This document shows positions 43,801-46,905 of a stretch of DNA of 46,905 bases, piece by piece. The first letter of the stretch is position 1, and each line of letters begins with the position of its first letter. The notes below the pieces were generated by a model. That model made no database searches. It was not told the origin of the DNA and worked only from the letters and a program-made list of their open reading frames with translations. The stretch spans positions 1-46,905 of the forward strand of contig NZ_BOOJ01000050.1 in the NCBI RefSeq assembly GCF_016863175.1, in the 5' to 3' direction. The position numbers and the translations under genes were made by a program. Origin of the DNA: Paraplanobispora siamensis. GTDB lineage: Bacteria > Actinomycetota > Actinomycetes > Streptosporangiales > Streptosporangiaceae.

Positions 43801-44060
43801 CCTGGCTCAACGACCTCGGCGGCAGAGGGTGGATCTGGCAGGGCCAGATCATCGGCGACGTCGGAGTCGACCGGGACAATGTACGGCTCCATGACGTCAA
43901 CGGCGACCGGAAGGCCGACTACCTCGGGATCGGTCCCCTGGGCCAGATCGGCGCCTGGTTCAACGACCGCTACCCCGGCACCCCGGACAATCCACCGCCC
44001 GCGGCCCCCATCCCGCCCGACGGGTGGCCTCCGCTCTGCGTCGCCAACCGCTGCCCGTGA
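40833..44060 (+). CDS. secreted SGNH-hydrolase with ten VCBS/FG-GAP-type repeats
   Basis: 1075 residues from GTG 40833 behind GGAGGG. A signal peptide is present (basic start, SLLVTLCLLLQVGF, AASA at about 33-36). Residues 40-290 form a domain I do not recognise, with hydrophobic stretches. The SGNH esterase domain runs at about 292-505: GDS near 298 (MPMGDSITVGYGG), HIGTNDMN near 381-388, and the Asp-x-x-His of DLRDKLHPGQ near 470. The C-terminal half has ten ~50-residue repeats with a Ca-binding-like DxDGDxxDD loop (GYGYPRDWVRFADMDGDN). The family acts on acylated polysaccharides or lipids outside the cell. The repeats may mediate surface or matrix binding. Confidence 0.9.
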   Translation: MPVIGRKIRRRGRAVTSLLVTLCLLLQVGFQPAASAATSAATTVTLNFAMPEGFDRAELTAWANEFNNRNDLLSETIQEEIAAHPADFPGARDLEPREFDGAFTVTSTGVSVTVESDVHTSNLSWWEEALMWVSVTAGGLVFRVVCVIGLVPAMPATPSLAKGICASLQVIISKGIVLLITALEDGPAKDWAFWERALGSLIVDAVSAFVWEVWLGPFTMGRVESGYTLSSAFGKIRDGFLSVANTIERWWGSSAGFFRTLATVVGGRGPGTAGRLLELANARGWMPRPANLRVMPMGDSITVGYGGIGDSTEKYVGYRRELLSGLQTAGHSVDFVGSQDSGAGSISDSDHEGHGGWRIDQIDDIAECTVRRNRPNVVLLHIGTNDMNRNFDVGNAHHRLAALIRKITSAAPETTVLVSGLVPSQDDAINARIAAYNSRIPDMARTLAAEGRRVRALSMGAVTEADLRDKLHPGQRGYDKMGRVFHSAISAALREGVIAGPVAGNPSACQMPQPANPAEGWNAVEQISAGYGYPRDWVRFADMDGDNRDDYLIVQDLGQVRGWLNGGDGRSWNWRGELNAGYGYPRDWVRFADMDGDNRDDYVILQDQGQVRAWLNNGVGQSWTWKGELAGYGYPRDWVRLEDVNGDGLDDYVVIQDRGELRAWINNGPGKDFTWKGEINPGYGYPRDWVRLEDINADKKVDYLVVQDNGQVRAWLNDLGGKGWIWQGAVIGDVGVDRNNVRLADVNGDRKADYLGIGPLGQIGAWFNDRYPGGPTPGNPAPVDPGPPPASPGEGWNHLVQISAGYSYPRDWVRFADMDGDNRDDYLIVQDLGQLRGWLNGGVGQGWTWKGELNPGYGYPRDWVRLADMNGDNRDDYVILQDLGQLRAWQNDGDGQGWTWKGELNPGYGYPRDWVRLADVNGDGLDDYLVLQDEGELRAWINNGPGQGWTWKGEINPGYGYPRDWVRLADVNGDRKVDYLVVQDDGQVRAWLNDLGGRGWIWQGQIIGDVGVDRDNVRLHDVNGDRKADYLGIGPLGQIGAWFNDRYPGTPDNPPPAAPIPPDGWPPLCVANRCP
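42420..43998 (+). repeat. two tandem copies of a five-repeat block inside the SGNH gene
   Basis: Protein repeats begin at nucleotides 42420, 42573, 42723, 42876, 43029 and then 43245, 43398, 43551, 43704, 43857. Each repeat pairs best with the one 825-828 bp later: repeats 1/6 share YLIVQDLGQ, 2/7 YVILQD, 3/8 INNGPG, 4/9 WLNDLGG and 5/10 DVGVDR. A Pro-rich linker (about 43150-43244) separates the blocks. This indicates a block duplication. Confidence 0.9.
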
Positions 44061-44084
44061 CGCCTGCCTGAACGACCGCCAACC

Positions 44085-44119
44085 GGCCCGTGAGGAGGTC
44101 GACCACCTCCTCACGGGCC
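44085..44119 (+). terminator. long hairpin downstream of the SGNH gene
   Basis: GGCCCGTGAGGAGGT (44085-44099) pairs perfectly with ACCTCCTCACGGGCC (44105-44119), 5-nt loop. A strong stem 25 bp after the stop codon, no T-tract. Confidence 0.75.
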
Positions 44120-44712
44120 TGTCCGCAGTACGAAGAACGGCAAGAGGCCGCGGTCCTTCCGCCCTCGCCGTCACGTCACCCGATCGCGGCCCGCAATAGC
44201 GCATCTTGGATGAGGCGCATCGTCAGCGCTTGATTTTCACGCGTGGAAAACGTCAATTGCAACCAAATCGGCTCATATAGTCACGATTCACGCGCCAGCA
44301 CACCCTCTGACCTGCAGATTGTGCCTTTGATGCTTACTTGGTCCGGCCCCACTCAGCGACAGGCCCCTGCAGAGGGGCAGATCAAGCACACCGGAAAGGG
44401 TCAGCTGGCCTGTACGTGGGATGACTCGCTTGCCACCCTCGGGTCGCGCATGGCACCGTAAAAGTCGTTCCGATCGCGACCATGTCCTGCATGCCGGGAG
44501 TGGTGCACGGAATCACAGGCGGTCCCTGGATCGGCCGACTGCTGGCCCCGCAGGGGCGGAGATGCTCCCCACCGTGGCCCGGTGGGACATCGTCGGCTGC
44601 TGACCTTGCGGGTTCACCTCCGATCGTGCGGCCCTGCCTTGGAAGGGCAAGGCCGCCGGGGTGTCTGGCCACTTGCGGCCAGGCCCTGCGTGCGATCACC
44701 CGCACGGGCACG
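44120..44712. other. 593-bp region without a recognisable gene
   Basis: Contains AT-richer stretches around 44220-44300 and the right arm of the 46-nt inverted repeat at 44303-44348. No frame has convincing coding character. A GTG frame at 44243 (72 codons) has no recognisable features. Confidence 0.6.
44303..44348 (-). repeat. right arm of 46-nt inverted repeat
   Basis: Reads GGCCGGACCAAGTAAGC on the minus strand from 44348. It is the partner of 40021-40066: 39 of 46 positions identical, differences all A/G or C/T. Unlike the left arm, its internal hairpin no longer pairs. Confidence 0.8.
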
Positions 44713-44866
44713 ATGGCCTTCGTGAGGATCCCTGAGCCCGATCCGGATGATGCGCCATCGGCCTGGTTGCACAAGCACATCATGAACGCCGTACGGCCGG
44801 CCCTGGAGCGGCTGCGCGAGATCAACGAGCTGGAGCGCATGTACGCCGCCGGCGATGCCGCTGCAC
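44713..44866 (+). pseudogene. 5' fragment of a small helical protein gene
   Basis: About 51 codons from ATG 44713: FVRIPEPDPDDAPSAWLHKH then an amphipathic helix IMNAVRPALERLREINELER and MYAAGD, with high GC at third positions. After about residue 50 the frame turns into Pro/Gly-rich sequence that mirrors a minus-strand fragment, so the gene seems cut at about 44866. Not a recognised family. It could be an intact small protein if a nearby stop were in another frame, but none fits. Confidence 0.5.
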
Positions 44867-44867
44867 A

Positions 44868-45018
44868 TCCCCCACCCCAGCTCGGCGGCCCGCTCATGCA
44901 TCCGGGCGGCCCGGCGCACCGCCCAGGCGGCCCGCCGGTATCCGGCCCGCGCCTCGATCTCCGCCTGATCGGCCGCCTGGATCGCCTCCTCAGTTCGCGC
45001 GAACGCATCCCGCGCCCG
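44868..45018 (-). pseudogene. fragment of an Ala/Gln-rich helical protein, relative of the 45695 gene
   Basis: Minus frame reads DAFARTEEAIQAADQAEIEA then RAGYRRAAWAVRRAARMHER and AAELGWG. It aligns with EASAGHRRAAQAHRQNAAVH then EQAAQQQVGDV of the gene at 45695 in the same order. Only this part matches. Upstream (45019-45258) the frame remains open but I cannot assign it. Its 3' end meets the plus-strand fragment tail-to-tail. Confidence 0.6.
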
Positions 45019-45290
45019 GTGACGTCGCAAGGGGGCGGCCCTTCGGCACCTGGCGGCCATCGGACAGGCGCCCTTTTGCGGATTGATCACCGGCGGCCAG
45101 CCGGCCCCGCTGCCCCCAGGCAGGATGCGCCGGCGGCAGAGTGCGGCGATCGCCCGCGCACCCTCCCCTTGACCCAGGCGCGCCCAGGCCACAAGCTCTG
45201 GCGCAAGATAGACGGGCCGGCCACGGTTGTGCCCCAGGCGCGCCAGGGACCTTGTCATGCACCCTTCTTCCGGAGAGGCCGCAGCTGAGC
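45019..45290. other. unassigned stretch between fragments
   Basis: An open minus-strand frame (45019-45258) contains PELVAWARLGQGEGARAIAA, which may be real coding sequence for the fragment's N-terminus, but codon and family evidence are insufficient. Confidence 0.4.
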
Positions 45291-45640
45291 GTGCAATTGC
45301 ACGAGCACGCCGGCGGGGTCCTCATCGCCCGGGTGCGCGGGGCGCTGGCGGTCGGCCTGGCGTCGCTGTTGGGCCGGCAACTGGCCGCCCGATGGACACA
45401 GCCGGGTCTGCGCGCCCTGGTGGTGGATGTGAGCGCGGTGGCCTTTGCCGATCCGATCGGCGTGCGCGAGCTGATCGAGGCCTACAACCGCTGTCAGGCC
45501 CACGAGCTGGCCTGTGCCCTGGTCGGCGAGGTCAGGCTGGCCCGGTTGCTGCGTGCCACGGCCCCCTCACCACCTTTGCGACTTTCCCCGATGCCGGTGC
45601 GGCCGCGGCGTTCCTGGCGGGCCGGCCTGATGCGGTGTGA
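45291..45640 (+). pseudogene. STAS-domain protein gene with a one-base frameshift
   Basis: From GTG 45291 the frame encodes VQLHEHAGGVLIARVRGALA, ALVVDVSAVAFADPIGVREL (STAS region, Asp-Pro where Asp-Ser is usual) and VGEVRLARLLRATA, then loses sense at about 45560. The next frame continues PLTTFATFPDAGAAAAFLAG and RPDAV to a stop at 45640, a normal STAS C-terminus. Adding one G near 45559-45562 would restore a single ~116-residue protein. A genuine mutation and a sequence error cannot be told apart here. Confidence 0.75.
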
Positions 45641-45694
45641 GTGGTTGTTCGTCATCCCTTGATCGATCATGCGGCGGATGGGTAGGAGATCGCG

Positions 45695-46096
45695 ATGGTC
45701 GAGCATGTGCCAGAGCGCAATGAGGAGGCGCGGGCTCGCGCGCAGCGGGCTCGTGAGCGGGCGCAGCGTGCCGATGAGCGGGCTGCGCAGGTGCGGGAGC
45801 GGATCGAAGAACTGGCGCACTCCCCGCAGGAGGTGACCTCCGGTTCCAGCTCCCAGCAGGCGCAGCAGGCCGCTGAGCGGGCCGAGCAGTCCGCCCAGGA
45901 GGCGGCGCAGGCCCAAACCGAGGCCAGCGCCGGTCACCGGCGTGCCGCCCAAGCCCATCGCCAGAACGCCGCGGTGCATGAGCAGGCCGCCCAGCAGCAG
46001 GTCGGGGATGTGCCGTGGCATCGGCAGCGGGCGGCGCACGAGCGTCAGGAAGCACGTGAAAACGAGCAGGAGGCTGACGATGACGCCGCACAGTAA
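45695..46096 (+). CDS. Ala/Gln/Arg-rich coiled-coil protein
   Basis: 133 residues from ATG 45695 behind GGAG. Almost entirely helical and low complexity: RARAQRARERAQRADERAAQ, SSQQAQQAAERAEQSAQEAA, SAGHRRAAQAHRQNAAVHEQ, and an acidic tail. Heptad-like spacing suggests a coiled coil. There is no catalytic motif or membrane segment. A truncated relative lies inverted at 44868-45018. It follows the frameshifted STAS gene by 55 bp and may have been co-transcribed. Confidence 0.75.
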   Translation: MVEHVPERNEEARARAQRARERAQRADERAAQVRERIEELAHSPQEVTSGSSSQQAQQAAERAEQSAQEAAQAQTEASAGHRRAAQAHRQNAAVHEQAAQQQVGDVPWHRQRAAHERQEARENEQEADDDAAQ

Positions 46097-46127
46097 GTGG
46101 GCGTTTGATCCCGTGATTTCCGTCTGA

Positions 46128-46905
46128 TCCGTACTCAGGTTCCACGCCAGGTAGGGGTGGCTTCGCCGGTGAGGCGACGGCTGATGACGTCGATCATGGC
46201 GATATGGATCATGGCTTCGGAGCGGTCCGGCCGGGCTTCATAGTCACGCGCCAGGCGGCGATGCAGCATCAGCCAGCCCAGGGTGCGCTCGGCTGCCCAG
46301 CGCCGGGGCGGGACGATGAAGCCTTTGCTGGCCGGATCGCGGCGGCATCGGACAGGCCGGCGGTAGTGACCAGGGCGGCGAGTGGCAGGGGCAAGGGTGT
46401 CGATGACGATGCTGCGCTTGCGGCCGGCGATTTTCTTGCCGGGGTCGTAGCCCTGGCCGGTGGCGGGCACGTTGGCGGAGGTTTTGATGGTTTGGGCGTC
46501 GATGACGCAGGCGCTGGGGTCGGGAGTGTGGCCTTCGGCGATCCGGGCTGATCGCCGCAGTAGGCTGGTGAGTTGGGTGAAGATGCCGTCGTGTTGCCAG
46601 TGGGCGAAGGAGTGCGTAGACGCCTTTGCCAGGGCGGGTATTCGTGCGGCAGGTAGCGCCCGGGGATGGCTGGTGCGGTCGACGTAGAGGATGGCGTTCA
46701 TGATGGCGCGCAGGTCGTGCTCGCAGGGGCGGCCGATGTCCAGGCCGTGGCTCCAGGCCGTGGCGGCGGCGTTCGGTGCGCCAGGCGGTCAGGGTGGGTT
46801 CGAGGAGTGCCCAGCGGGCGTCGGATAGGTCGCTGGGGTAGGGGTGGGTTGTGGCCATGTCTCGGGCGTATCGCAGTCGGCGTGTCTTGCCCGGGCCTGT
46901 GCGTT
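46128..46905 (-). mobile_element. IS5-family insertion sequence, partial and decayed
   Basis: The transposase remnant occupies the minus strand to the window end. Terminal inverted repeats cannot be verified because the right end (transposase 5' side) lies at or past the window edge. It marks the end of the decayed accessory zone. Confidence 0.65.
46135..46858 (-). pseudogene. broken IS5-type DDE transposase
   Basis: From ATG 46858: DLSDARWALLEPTLTAWRTE, then frame changes. A second frame gives MNAILYVDRT...FAHWQHDGIFTQLTSLLRR, VIDAQTIKTSANVPATGQGY (first DDE Asp region), PGKKIAGRKRSIVIDTL, and after a gap KGFIVPPRRWAAERTLGWLM (Glu) to MIDVISRRLTGEATPTWRGT. About 60 residues with the second Asp are missing between DTL and KGF, and at least two frameshifts occur near 46630-46740. 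It cannot be active. Confidence 0.85.

Noticed and set aside
42420-43998. repeat array considered as CRISPR
   Set aside because: Repeats are ~150 bp, in frame and translated; there are no unique spacers and no cas genes.
41967-44204. 745-codon minus-strand open frame
   Set aside because: Antisense to the repeat-containing SGNH gene; the regular pattern is inherited from the repeats.

Overview
The window is very GC-rich, with GTG starts common and genes packed head-to-tail. Its gene families (a PknG kinase module, SigF-type partner switching, ANTAR, PucR and MocR regulators, a PaiB-like protein) point to a filamentous actinobacterium, probably of the Streptosporangiales. The taxonomic level is inference.

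Layout. 1-3.2 kb: a CheB methylesterase and a CheR-PAS methyltransferase (cut by the left edge), divergent from a STAS protein. 3.2-4.7 kb: a PlsC acyltransferase and a small membrane protein. 4.7-14.4 kb: one minus-strand operon of seven genes with short gaps or ATGA/GTGA overlaps. In transcription order these are a helical protein, a PknG-like kinase, a PP2C phosphatase, a VWA protein, a zinc-ribbon FHA protein, a GlnX-like membrane sensor and a GlnH-like lipoprotein. This is an extended form of the mycobacterial GlnX-GlnH-PknG amino-acid sensing module. Three of its cytosolic proteins carry the same short Cys motif. 14.6-16.7 kb: a hypothetical gene and a membrane protein/XRE regulator/MDR oxidoreductase cluster. 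16.7-20.4 kb: proline catabolism to glutamate (P5C dehydrogenase, proline dehydrogenase) with a divergent PucR-type regulator and a palindromic candidate operator. 20.5-27.5 kb: MocR regulator and EamA exporter, GH16 secreted enzyme, AAA ATPase, PaiB-like flavoprotein, GT4 glycosyltransferase. 27.6-33.4 kb: a partner-switching cluster (MEDS/ATPase-like protein, PAS-GAF-SpoIIE-like protein, GAF-ANTAR, STAS, SigF-type sigma factor, RsbW-type anti-sigma). The first two have lost expected catalytic or ligand residues, while the downstream trio looks intact. 33.4-37.1 kb: NADH dehydrogenase-like protein, small membrane protein, two tandem paralogous proteins and an HTH protein.

37.2-46.9 kb is the accessory, partly decayed zone. 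It starts at a tRNA-Pro(GGG) and holds a divergent serine recombinase, a SpoIIE C-terminal fragment, a GNAT acetyltransferase and a large secreted SGNH-hydrolase/VCBS-repeat protein. It also has two gene fragments meeting tail-to-tail, a frameshifted STAS gene, an Ala/Gln-rich helical protein and a broken IS5-type transposase. The SGNH gene has ten repeats arranged as two copies of a five-repeat block. It lies between two 46-nt inverted repeats that match at 39 positions and differ only by transitions.

The least explained signals are the inverted-repeat-bounded 4.3-kb segment, the two degenerate partner-switching proteins beside an intact sigma circuit, and the shared Cys motif of the PknG operon. 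All functions are assigned by reading motifs. No database search was run.
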